Position numbers and translations under genes: made by a program. This document shows, piece by piece, positions 7,770 to 15,287 of a DNA stretch of 64,000 nt. The notes under the pieces are model-generated. The model did not search any database. It had not been told where the DNA came from and saw only the letters and a program-made list of their open reading frames with translations. Numbering within the stretch: the first letter of the stretch is position 1; every line of letters begins with the position of its first letter. The stretch is from Paraktedonobacter carboxidivorans. GTDB taxonomy: Bacteria; Chloroflexota; Ktedonobacteria; Ktedonobacterales; Ktedonobacteraceae. The DNA lies in contig JBEVTI010000007.1 of the NCBI GenBank assembly GCA_041156125.1, positions 62,001 to 126,000 of the forward strand, read 5' to 3'.

Positions 7770-8978
7770 TTGGAAGCACAAACCGATATAACTACATACC
7801 TTGAGCAGGGCAAACAGGCGCTGGCCCACGGTAAGGGGCGCGACGCCGCCCTTGCTTATGCGCACGCAGCGCAGATGGAGCCTGAAAATCCGCTGGTCCA
7901 CCTGGGGCTGGCCGAGGCTAATCTGGCGCTTGGCGATAATGGCGTGGTGCTCATGGCCTGCCGCAGAACACAGGAACTGGCCCCGGAAGGCCCGATCTAT
8001 CAGATAGCTCAAGCGCTGTCTGACCTGCTCGATCGGCGCTATGTATCTGCCTTAGAGCAGGTAGATGCTGCCATTATAGATGATCCTGGTAACGCATATG
8101 CACACGCGCTGCGTGCCTACTTGCTGCGCGCGACAAAGCAGACCTACGATGCCGGCCTGGCGCGTTCTCGTGCCTCGCGCCTGTCGATTGGCGGCAGCTT
8201 CGAGAACTGTTTCCCGCCGCTCGAGCCAGCTGTTACCAATGATTATCAACCGGCTGCCTTTACACTACCTGTGACCTCTTCCAGGCCAGAGCCTTCTTCA
8301 CAGTCCGCTGCTTCGTCCTATACCCAGCAACAGCGGCAACAACACGAGCAGATCCCGGCCTGGTCGCGCACGTCTGGGCAACGCCAGATGATTCGCGCGC
8401 GCTTCTGGCTGGGCCAGCGCCCGCATTTTGTGACCTATGTGCTGATAGCCGTTACTGTGCTGGGCTTTCTCTTGACCCTGCTATTCAATCAGATACCAGG
8501 GGCTTACAGCCTGTTACAAAGCGAATTTGGGCGCGTTTTTCTCTCAACGTTTGTTCCTGACGGTCTGCTGAGTCTGGCATTCAATCTGTTCTCGCTCTTC
8601 TTCGTCGGCTCGGCGGTAGAGATGTTCTATGGAAAATGGCGCTATACAGTGATCTACCTGCTCGCAGGCATGGTTGGGAATTTTGTGTTTTACGCATTTT
8701 TCCCCACTATCCCGGTGCCCGTCCTGGGAGCCTCCAATGCTATATTCGGCGCCTTTGGAGCTTTGGGAGCCTTTTATATCGTCAACCGGCGCGCGCTGGG
8801 ACCTGTCGCGAACGCTATGCTTGGCCAATGGGCCTTCTGGCTGCTGCTCAACCTGGTCTTTGCCTTCTCAAGTGGGGGTTTCATCCTGCCCAGTCTGATC
8901 AGCAGCCTGATTGCTGGCCTTGTCCTGGGCATCGTCCTGATCCCTCCCATGCGCCGCAGTGGACGCCGCGTAAACTAA
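7770..8978 (+). CDS. TPR-fused rhomboid-like protein, predicted proteolytically inactive
   Basis: I place the start at TTG 7770 because GGAGG lies eight bases before it. Residues about 1-150 form TPR-like helical repeats (for example ALAHGKGRDAALAYAHAAQM, and PENPLVHLGLAEANLALG). A polar linker of about 70 residues leads into a six-helix rhomboid domain. The nucleophile motif is GASNAIFGA (Ser about 322) with asparagine replacing the usual glycine. The position matching the catalytic histidine of the neighbour is leucine (about 376, in SLISSLIAG). The protein is therefore probably a pseudoprotease, perhaps an adaptor or regulator of the active rhomboid upstream with which it is co-transcribed. 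Confidence 0.85.
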   Translation: MEAQTDITTYLEQGKQALAHGKGRDAALAYAHAAQMEPENPLVHLGLAEANLALGDNGVVLMACRRTQELAPEGPIYQIAQALSDLLDRRYVSALEQVDAAIIDDPGNAYAHALRAYLLRATKQTYDAGLARSRASRLSIGGSFENCFPPLEPAVTNDYQPAAFTLPVTSSRPEPSSQSAASSYTQQQRQQHEQIPAWSRTSGQRQMIRARFWLGQRPHFVTYVLIAVTVLGFLLTLLFNQIPGAYSLLQSEFGRVFLSTFVPDGLLSLAFNLFSLFFVGSAVEMFYGKWRYTVIYLLAGMVGNFVFYAFFPTIPVPVLGASNAIFGAFGALGAFYIVNRRALGPVANAMLGQWAFWLLLNLVFAFSSGGFILPSLISSLIAGLVLGIVLIPPMRRSGRRVN

Positions 8979-8983
8979 CAAGC

Positions 8984-9036
8984 GTAGAAGCAGGGCCTGA
9001 TATACAGTTCAGACACATACCAGGACCCGCTTCTAC
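8984..9036 (+). terminator. Imperfect inverted repeat after the rhomboid pair
   Basis: GTAGAAGCAGGGCCTG (8984-8999) pairs with CAGGACCCGCTTCTAC (9021-9036) at 14 of 16 positions, six bases after the rhomboid-like stop, and is followed by a T-rich stretch. A rho-independent terminator is likely. Confidence 0.65.
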
Positions 9037-9227
9037 TCTTTATCTCCCCTTGCTTGTTGCAAGCTTCGGTACACTAAATATAGGAAGTCGAGCTTGCAAT
9101 CTCGCTGTGACCCGGCTGAGTCACAAAGAACCTATCATAGCGCCGTAATTATCGCTGCGGTCCATGATAGGCATGATCCTATCCATGCCCTTTACCCCCC
9201 TGCTCGACTTCCCTGCCTTTTTGCTGT
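9037..9227. other. Left flank of the transposon
   Basis: About 190 bases without a gene. Bases 9131-9138 and 9164-9171 form an 8-bp inverted repeat. Bases 9106-9125 read TGTGACCCGGCTGAGTCACA, which begins and ends with the same six bases as the transposon tips. Confidence 0.45.
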
Positions 9228-9277
9228 TGTGACAGAAAGCATAAATTGGCCGGGGTGGCCAAGATATGCTTTTTTGA
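9228..9277. repeat. Transposon left end with two TnsB-type sites
   Basis: The terminal site 9228-9252, read on the minus strand, is CGGCCAATTTATGCTTTCTG followed by TCACA. A second site, in the opposite orientation, is TGGCCAAGATATGCTTTTTT at 9256-9275. Both match the right-end consensus CGGCCA-N2-3-TATGCC-N2-TTTT. Confidence 0.75.
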
Positions 9278-9417
9278 GGAAATTCTTCAACGAGTTTCCA
9301 TACTTGCCCCTTCGTATGGCCAGGTCCAGCTACTTCCTTGGAGGCGACAGATTGTTGGTTGGATTCGAGTTAGCCCTCCTTCTTCTTGCGGTCATTTCAG
9401 TCAGGTGCTACACAGAG

Positions 9418-10035
9418 TTATCTTCTCTTTACTCTTTTTCGCTTTTTAGCCACTGATGCTTTCTGTTTCCCTTTCCGCTTTTTGATCCATTCGGAATACT
9501 TGTCAATCCAATAAGGGACTGTCAGTAATGGACCTAAAACCGCGACTGCCGCAGGGGCAAGAACACTTGTTATCCACGCAGGAAATCCTACATCATTGGT
9601 AACTTCTACAGTAGATTCGTCAACCCCCAAAGTTTGACTCCCTGGGAACGAAACAGCGTAACTGAAAGTTCCTTGACTCTTTGGACTCAAAACCCATACA
9701 ACTTGCGTCGTTTGATCAGCATCAACTGAAGCTTGCTGAATATTTTCTGAGGGGCTCATATCAAAATTGGTGATATCAAGCTGTACATTGACCGTGCAAT
9801 GGCCGCTTTCTCCATATAAGCTGACTGTCAAAATGTGTGATTCTTGATCGGTCATAGATGGAACAAATGACACTTTGTGGGTAAATATACAAGAAGGAGA
9901 AGGAGCTTCACTATGTATTCCTAGAAAGGAAAAAGAACAAATCACTAGAATTGTTACAATAAAAATGATCAGTCCTATCCAAAAAAGTCTTTTCTGCCAG
10001 GTGATCTTTGGTTGCGGTGGAGAGAGATCTTCCAT
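9418..10035 (-). CDS. Transposon cargo: two-helix membrane protein with Ig-like ectodomain
   Basis: Start ATG 10035 is preceded by GGAGG at seven bases. The product of about 205 residues has a short cytoplasmic N-terminus, a hydrophobic helix (about residues 16-38), a beta-rich region of about 110 residues containing two cysteines, a second hydrophobic stretch (about 150-175) and a very basic tail ending KKRKRVKRR. I do not recognise the family. The gene is AT-richer than its surroundings and follows tniQ by 30 bases in the same direction, so it belongs to the transposon and may be expressed with the tns operon. A defence or immunity role is conceivable from its location but has no direct support. 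Confidence 0.7.
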   Translation of the reverse strand: MEDLSPPQPKITWQKRLFWIGLIIFIVTILVICSFSFLGIHSEAPSPSCIFTHKVSFVPSMTDQESHILTVSLYGESGHCTVNVQLDITNFDMSPSENIQQASVDADQTTQVVWVLSPKSQGTFSYAVSFPGSQTLGVDESTVEVTNDVGFPAWITSVLAPAAVAVLGPLLTVPYWIDKYSEWIKKRKGKQKASVAKKRKRVKRR

Positions 10036-10065
10036 AATGATCCTCCATATATAGTTTCGCAAAAG

Positions 10066-11460
10066 CTACAGAGAAGTGCATTTCTCTACTTCATGACAGA
10101 CTTCACGCAAAAGTGCTCTCACTTTGGGATCGCGCAAAATAGAAGGCTGTGCCAGATATCGACCAATATGCTTCTGTGTCAATGCTACTTTCTCAGCCTG
10201 AAGGAGTAGCGCAATTCGCCTGATCTCTTCGCGATAGCGTTGCAACCGTTTTTCTCGAAGCTGTCGGCGATATGCCGTGTGGTGCTCAGCAATCGCATAA
10301 CAGGCAGTTTGATTGATCTTGTACAGCGTGGTCGGCTGATAGCCGAGCCGCTGACCCATCTCTTGCAGTGAGGGTGGGGGATCTTCTGTGCTGCCCGCAG
10401 CCTCCTCAAGCAAGTGAAAGATCCGCTCCTTGTCGATGGCAGTTCGTTTCCGAGGTTGGAGACAAGCGCCTGGAATAGGGTTTTGAAGACATGGCTGGTG
10501 CGCCTCTGCATCCTGAAACAACACTTCACCCAAAGAAAGATTGAGCCGATAACAGAGCCGTAAGAGCATATCCAATTCGGGTATGCGCTTGCCCTGGCAC
10601 CAGTTCTCGACTGTATTTCGAGAGAGATTAAGGAGTCGAGCGAATGCGGCGATATTCCCGCCAGCTAGTCGCTTCACTGCATGATTTGCCACCAACTGAA
10701 TGCGCTCGCGCCTGGCGCTATCTTGCGCCGAGGGAAGGCGTGCGATAACGGCTCCCAGAGTATCTGTGACCCACTGCTGCCAGATGAATTCCGGCTTCTC
10801 TCGATCAATCGACTCCTGCCTTCCGACCTGCTCTCCGAACAGCGGCCAGGCGCAAAAGGTACAGTATCCTGGCCGGGAGCGCCAGGCTAAATGAGACAGT
10901 GACCGAGCACAATTGGGGCAAGATGTTTGCAAACGCACCCCATGGCGGACACACAAAGAGACTTCTCGAAACTTCCAGAGAAGTGGATCATGCACGATCT
11001 GCTCGTTTGCCAGCCACTCCTCGTAGCAGATGGGACACCAGGCTAACCTGCTCCTGGTTAATCCCCGAAGCGGAAGGACTTCTGTGAGTGCAGCGAGATA
11101 AAGACCACCCAGATCGGTGCGCAGGGTCAGCGTTTCCAGAACCTGGAGAGCGGCCTGGGCGCGGGAACCAGTCACATTGATTAAATGCGAGCCGCTTCCG
11201 TCGCGTCTCCACAAGGGATGCTGTTCAGACACATTCTCTTGTGTCTCTGCCTCTTCCAGCAGGGGAACAATCATCTCCCGAAGGAGAACGCCGGGGTAGA
11301 CACAATGCGCGACAGCCAGGCGGGCAAGATAGCTGGTTAAGCTTTCTCCCATGGCCGTCCCCATGCCAACTGGCGCAGGTGCATAGAGCCTACTCCGCTC
11401 AGGCAACTGCTCCGCCGCGAGATCCCACTGTGGAAGTTCCAGAATCTGTGCCTCACTCAT
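10066..11460 (-). CDS. tniQ: TniQ/TnsD-like target selection protein with HTH domain
   Basis: TniQ-family proteins choose the insertion site and recruit TnsC. The start at ATG 11460 overlaps the tnsC stop by eight bases and has AAGGAG upstream. The N-terminal TniQ core carries the family zinc ligands: CPICYEEW, then CVRHG, CPNC and CTFC between residues about 140 and 210. After this comes an XRE-like helix-turn-helix, AFARLLNLSRNTVENWCQGK, and then a basic helical C-terminus of about 150 residues with a second HTH-like stretch (LQEMGQRLGYQPTTLYKI). At about 464 residues with its own DNA-binding domains it is more like TnsD, which binds a fixed site, than like the short CRISPR-coupled TniQ. 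Confidence 0.88.
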   Translation of the reverse strand: MSEAQILELPQWDLAAEQLPERSRLYAPAPVGMGTAMGESLTSYLARLAVAHCVYPGVLLREMIVPLLEEAETQENVSEQHPLWRRDGSGSHLINVTGSRAQAALQVLETLTLRTDLGGLYLAALTEVLPLRGLTRSRLAWCPICYEEWLANEQIVHDPLLWKFREVSLCVRHGVRLQTSCPNCARSLSHLAWRSRPGYCTFCAWPLFGEQVGRQESIDREKPEFIWQQWVTDTLGAVIARLPSAQDSARRERIQLVANHAVKRLAGGNIAAFARLLNLSRNTVENWCQGKRIPELDMLLRLCYRLNLSLGEVLFQDAEAHQPCLQNPIPGACLQPRKRTAIDKERIFHLLEEAAGSTEDPPPSLQEMGQRLGYQPTTLYKINQTACYAIAEHHTAYRRQLREKRLQRYREEIRRIALLLQAEKVALTQKHIGRYLAQPSILRDPKVRALLREVCHEVEKCTSL

Positions 11461-12664
11461 CACCTGTGGACTCCTTCTTGACTTCATCGCGTGTGGGGTT
11501 GCGCTGACCAACGTACCGACGACGCGCGGAGGTCTTCTTCTTTGGCGGTTCCTCGCCTTCCTCTTCTGGTGAACTCTCTTTGGTCCGTCGGGTTCTGGTA
11601 TTCAGGCCCAGGCGCTCCATCAGCCGCTCAGTTGCCCGTAAATCTACATTCAGCGATCTTTCTCCTTCTTCAATATCGGTAATGTACTGATCGCATCGGT
11701 CGGCAGAAGCAGCGTGTTTGAGCAGCAACGCTGGGGAAAGGGTCTTTTCCCCGGATTCCACCGCTTCTCTGAGGGCTTTGGTCAGCCAATTCTTGAGCAG
11801 TCCAACACAGCCAACGGTTCGGGTGTAGCAGATCTTCCATTGGTGAACCAGATCTGGAGCCTCTTCCAGTGGGAGCTGACGCTGAAATGTCAGGAGAACA
11901 TTTTGAAATGCCAGGCGCTCTTCTTTGACTTCTGCGCGATACCGGGGAAGATGAACATCAATACTGCGGCGAGAGAGTTGCGCATTCAGGTTGCGGAAGA
12001 CCAGGAGTTCATAGGTGCCTGCCAGAACATGCATCGTTTGAGTAGCCACCGCCAGGGACTTTACATGGTCGAGCTGATCGATCAGCCGTGAACCACTGGC
12101 GGTTTTTGCCAGGTGTTGGGCTTCATCCACAAAAATCGCATCAGGCTTGCGATACCTCAGCACCTGTTCCCAGGACCGCTGGAGCATGGCCGCATCTCCG
12201 ACCAGTTGAGGGGGAACATGCCTGCGCATCTTCTCGTTGTAAATGGGAATGATTGCCTGAGAGTCCACTTTGTAGTCAATGAGGGGTTCTAAAACCGCCA
12301 TTAAGGCGCGGGTGTAAAAATCGGGCCATCGAAACTGGCGAGAGGAGGGAGCCATCGCATACAAATTAATCACTGGCATATGGTCAGGATCGTGGAGCAT
12401 CCTTGCCTGGGCTGCTTCAGTCAGGCGTTGGTGAATATGTTCCCAGAGGGTCGTTTTCCCTACTCCCGTTGGTCCGACGATGAAGATCATCAACCCCCCT
12501 CCAGGCTCTTGCAAAGCGTCCCATATTTCCTTGTTCGCACGCTGTAAAAACGGATGGGCAACGGTGTACGCTTTAAAATAGGCGAGACGTGCCGCAGGAG
12601 ATTGGTCAAGCAACTCCCGTGGAAAACTCTGCTTTTGGTTGGGATCTTCTGCCTTTTTCGCCAT
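11453..12664 (-). CDS. tnsC: TnsC-like AAA+ transposition regulator
   Basis: TnsC is the ATP-dependent matchmaker between the target selector and the transposase. Residues about 60-73 hold the Walker A motif IVGPTGVGKTT and a later segment reads AIFVDEAQHLAKT, the Walker B motif. An N-terminal helical part and a charged C-terminal tail of about 60 residues, rich in K, E and R, flank the AAA+ core; the tail is a likely contact for TnsA/TnsB. The length of 403 residues lies between TniB (about 300) and Tn7 TnsC (555). The ATG directly follows the tnsB stop, giving tight translational coupling. Confidence 0.92.
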   Translation of the reverse strand: MAKKAEDPNQKQSFPRELLDQSPAARLAYFKAYTVAHPFLQRANKEIWDALQEPGGGLMIFIVGPTGVGKTTLWEHIHQRLTEAAQARMLHDPDHMPVINLYAMAPSSRQFRWPDFYTRALMAVLEPLIDYKVDSQAIIPIYNEKMRRHVPPQLVGDAAMLQRSWEQVLRYRKPDAIFVDEAQHLAKTASGSRLIDQLDHVKSLAVATQTMHVLAGTYELLVFRNLNAQLSRRSIDVHLPRYRAEVKEERLAFQNVLLTFQRQLPLEEAPDLVHQWKICYTRTVGCVGLLKNWLTKALREAVESGEKTLSPALLLKHAASADRCDQYITDIEEGERSLNVDLRATERLMERLGLNTRTRRTKESSPEEEGEEPPKKKTSARRRYVGQRNPTRDEVKKESTGDE

Positions 12665-13879
12665 TTAGAACCTCCCATACTCACTGAGATCCTTCGGGTC
12701 CACATCGTCCTCGCTGATCACGACTGGCTGACGATGACGACTCCTCTGGGGCTTGGTCGCTCCAGACTGAACTTCCTCTGGTTGTGACTCAGTCTGAACC
12801 AAAGCCAGAACTGGGACATACTCTTCCTGGTCCGAGGATGAACCTGGAAGCTCTTTCATTTGAGCAAAGACATCACGGGATTCGGCATCTTGCCAGTGCT
12901 GACGAAGAGCCGAATCCCGGCCAGAGAGATCAGCCAAAAAATCGGCGAGACGCTTCGCGGTGATAGCGGTATCGCGGGTATGATTTTGGTGCTGCTTCCG
13001 CAACTCAGCGCTGGCGATCTGGAGTTCGCGCTCCGAATGGCCCCGCAGTTGTAAGTAATGCTCTGAACGAGCCTGAACCCAGCGCCCTCGCACATACACA
13101 TATGCCGTTCCAAGATCAAATGGATCGTACCGAACGGGCACTTGCTTGTTTTCGACTTCGCGCACATTGAAGGCTTTTGCATTGTAATACACGTAGTTGA
13201 TCTTCACGCCCCGCCCAGGCATCAGCTTGGCTGTTTTCTTGGGCGTACTGGCCAACGACACAAAGCGAAAATCATCATGCAGTCCCTGGAGATGCTCACG
13301 CGTTCCTCCGAACATTAACCCTTTTTTGAAGGCTTCGCGAGGACTCATTCCCAGAGCAGGATGAATCTGTGCATCGTACACGTCGTAAGCCCAGATGCAC
13401 AGGTACGCATACAAATCTCCCAGCGTCCAAACGGCCTGCTCACGTGGCGCGATGGATTTTGTCACCTGGCGAACTTGCTTCATGATCTGGGTGTTGCCCG
13501 TGAGGTTGTACACAAACTGGGTATTAGCCGTCCCAAACAGGCGCTCGATCACCGAGCCATAGCGGGGTTTTGCGCCAGGACGCGTCTTCTTCTCGCACGC
13601 GTAATACGTGACTAATGTCTCAAAGTAGGTGCTCTGGAAGTCTGATCCCCCATCAACAACGATGGTTTGAGGCAAACGCCCATAGCGGCTGACGCACTCG
13701 CGCAAGGTCATCATACAAGAACGGTAGCTTGGTGGATCAAAGGTGAGGTAGCAAGCCAGCAGGCGACGCGAAAAGGCGTCAGTCAGAAACGTGACCCATG
13801 GTTTGCCTAAAGGATGACCTGTTCGTGCGCTGACCAGTTCAATGTCAAGTTCAGTATGGTCCAGGTGGACTACCTCCAA
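12665..13879 (-). CDS. tnsB: TnsB-like DDE transposase lacking its N-terminal domains
   Basis: TnsB binds the transposon ends and joins the 3' ends to target DNA. The catalytic triad is visible: Asp7 in HLDHTELDIELV, Asp76 in IVVDGGSDF and Glu112 in YGSVIERLFG, with the 36-residue spacing normal for the family. After it come the beta-barrel region and an acidic TnsC-binding tail. Relatives have about 250 residues of HTH and end-binding domains before the first Asp; here there are only six. The frame opens at TTG 13879 and is closed by TGA just upstream. Homology seems to extend two codons before the TTG (RPLEVVH), which points to a deletion rather than a natural start. Confidence 0.85.
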   Translation of the reverse strand: MEVVHLDHTELDIELVSARTGHPLGKPWVTFLTDAFSRRLLACYLTFDPPSYRSCMMTLRECVSRYGRLPQTIVVDGGSDFQSTYFETLVTYYACEKKTRPGAKPRYGSVIERLFGTANTQFVYNLTGNTQIMKQVRQVTKSIAPREQAVWTLGDLYAYLCIWAYDVYDAQIHPALGMSPREAFKKGLMFGGTREHLQGLHDDFRFVSLASTPKKTAKLMPGRGVKINYVYYNAKAFNVREVENKQVPVRYDPFDLGTAYVYVRGRWVQARSEHYLQLRGHSERELQIASAELRKQHQNHTRDTAITAKRLADFLADLSGRDSALRQHWQDAESRDVFAQMKELPGSSSDQEEYVPVLALVQTESQPEEVQSGATKPQRSRHRQPVVISEDDVDPKDLSEYGRF

Positions 13880-14562
13880 AGGGCGTCAGCCTTTCCACGA
13901 TGCAGCGTCGTAATCAGGTTAGAAAGGCAAATGCCCGGCTGGCTCATAACCGTGGTACGAATCGCCAGAGCGACATCCGTGGGCACTGGTGGGGGAGATT
14001 TCCGCAGGTAATCAGCCAGAAAACGCAGATTCTCGATATATATCCAGTCAATCTCTTGTGAAGAAAACACACGGTACGTGAGACCAAACTGGGCGGCGTG
14101 AGCTTCACCGGGAGGGCAAAACCAGGAGCCATCTGGCCGTTGCTGGTAGCGAAAGGGCATTTTCTTCACCAACTGGACCAGATCTTTCTCCATCTTGCAT
14201 TCAACCCAACCCGCACTCTCCTCGCGTATCACAAAAAAGTCTGGAGTATGCCTGGCTGTGACATTGCGCGTATCGTCCTGGCTGCGATACGTCAATTTGA
14301 TTTCACCTGCGGGCTGGCTGTACAACTCCAGAACGTCGGGATCGTGGTCGAGCAGGTAGGCAAAGGGGAGTTCATTTCGATGGCTCTCAAACTGGATCGC
14401 AACCCCCATTTTGAGGGAGGGATATGTCCCGCTGACATTGCCAGCAGAACTCCGCACACGGCGCGCTGGAAGAGAGGAGCGAATGTGGGTAATGACTGCC
14501 TTAGCCTGGTCTGAAAGGCCAAGCCGCCAACACCATTGGTCAAATGCTTCTTTGCTCAGCAT
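13870..14562 (-). CDS. tnsA: TnsA-like endonuclease, probably C-terminally truncated
   Basis: TnsA cuts the 5' strands at the transposon ends so that excision is complete. A restriction-enzyme-like active site is visible: a glutamate in ESHRNELPFAYLLD, Asp in HTPDFFVI and E-x-K in GWVECKME. The C-terminal half holds the start of the winged-helix domain (PGICLSNLITTL), but the protein stops at GKADALWR, where relatives continue for several tens of residues. The stop overlaps the shortened tnsB by ten bases, so a single deletion could have removed the tnsA tail and the tnsB head. GAGGAG lies about nine bases before ATG 14562. Confidence 0.85.
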   Translation of the reverse strand: MLSKEAFDQWCWRLGLSDQAKAVITHIRSSLPARRVRSSAGNVSGTYPSLKMGVAIQFESHRNELPFAYLLDHDPDVLELYSQPAGEIKLTYRSQDDTRNVTARHTPDFFVIREESAGWVECKMEKDLVQLVKKMPFRYQQRPDGSWFCPPGEAHAAQFGLTYRVFSSQEIDWIYIENLRFLADYLRKSPPPVPTDVALAIRTTVMSQPGICLSNLITTLHRGKADALWR

Positions 14563-14684
14563 CCTGGAGCACTCCTCTTGCCTTTGCTAGAGGACAAAGG
14601 CATGGGAAAGAGTATCTGTCCTAAAAATGCATTGCTACATGTTTCTCCCTCTCGCTCAAAGTATACCATACAAAAATGGATTCC

Positions 14685-14828
14685 CGGCCACTTTATGCCT
14701 GTTTTTTGCACTTGCGGCCAGGAATTGCTGTTATGGAAGGGGTTATATTCTGTCCGCCTGAGCGTAACAATTTCTTAGCGCGGCCAGGTTATGCCGATTT
14801 TGGTGGCCAATTTATTCCGCGAGTCACA
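14685..14828. repeat. Transposon right end with four TnsB-type binding sites
   Basis: Four directly repeated sites run toward the tip: CGGCCACTTTATGCCTGTTT (14685 on), CGGCCAGGAATTGCTGTTAT (14715 on), CGGCCAGGTTATGCCGATTT (14781 on) and TGGCCAATTTATTCCGCGAG (14804 on), the last running into the terminal TCACA at 14828. Arrays of about 20-bp sites in the end adjacent to tnsA are characteristic of Tn7-like elements. The 14563-14684 gap between tnsA and the first site should hold the operon promoter. Confidence 0.8.
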
Positions 14829-14869
14829 GCTTGTGACTATCCCATTACTGTTTCCGTTCCAGGATAGGA

Positions 14870-15180
14870 CTATGTCCAGTCTAAAGCCTCAAGGTTCTCA
14901 CCCTGCCGCCAAGGTTCTAACCACTCCTCCAGTGAGCTTGCCTGATAGAACAAGTAGTTCTCTCCAAAATAATACACATGGTCCGTTTTAGCATGGAGAA
15001 ACGAAAAAAAGCCGCATCCCCAATTGCAAAGCTTGTCCGAAAATCGTGCCTGATCCAGGATCCATGAGGATGGCGATTGAATATCGAGTGGTTCCGATAG
15101 ATATCTGGCCCATACCACCGCTTTTGGTGACAATGGGCTCGAATGCGCTCATGTAAAGATACGTAGTTATTGCTCTCCAT
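14870..15180 (-). pseudogene. Decayed SMI1/KNR4 (SUKH)-like gene beside the transposon right end
   Basis: Two minus-strand frames share this stretch. One starts at 15180 with MESNNYVSLHERIRAHCHQK and looks like an N-terminus as far as WIRHDFRTSFA. The other looks like a C-terminus from CNWGCGFFSFLHAKT to LEEWLEPWRQGENLEALDW. The W-x2-W-x2-G tail resembles SMI1/KNR4 proteins. The simplest reading is one gene that lost its middle with a change of frame near 15000. Family assignment is from memory of the tail pattern and is not certain. The stop at 14870 lies 41 bases from the transposon tip. Confidence 0.45.
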
Positions 15181-15287
15181 AAATAGAAGCTTCTCTTTTT
15201 TTGATCATCACCTTATCATGGTGCCTCATGAACAGGCGGCAAAAGACAGAAGGTAAAATACACGCGCCATAGCCTTCCTCCTCTCAC

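Larger units (their letters stand above)
9228..14828. mobile_element. Compact Tn7-like transposon, about 5.6 kb
   Basis: The two ends are inverted repeats of about 25 bases: the left begins TGTGACAGAAAGCATAAATT (9228 on) and the right, read inward on the minus strand, begins TGTGACTCGCGGAATAAATT (14828 down), both followed by GGCC. Inside lie the right-end TnsB-type sites, tnsA, tnsB, tnsC and tniQ in one minus-strand operon and one cargo gene. Five-base flanks are GCTGT on the left and GCTTG on the right, so a target-site duplication is imperfect. No Cas genes or CRISPR array are present. The tnsA-tnsB junction appears deleted, so the element may no longer move by itself. Confidence 0.85.

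Noticed and set aside
9340..9400. tRNA-like stretch GATTCGAGTTAGCC in the transposon left end
   Set aside because: No paired T-arm or acceptor stem could be made around it.
9228..14828. CRISPR-associated transposon
   Set aside because: No Cas gene and no repeat-spacer array are present in or near the element, and TniQ is long with its own HTH domains.
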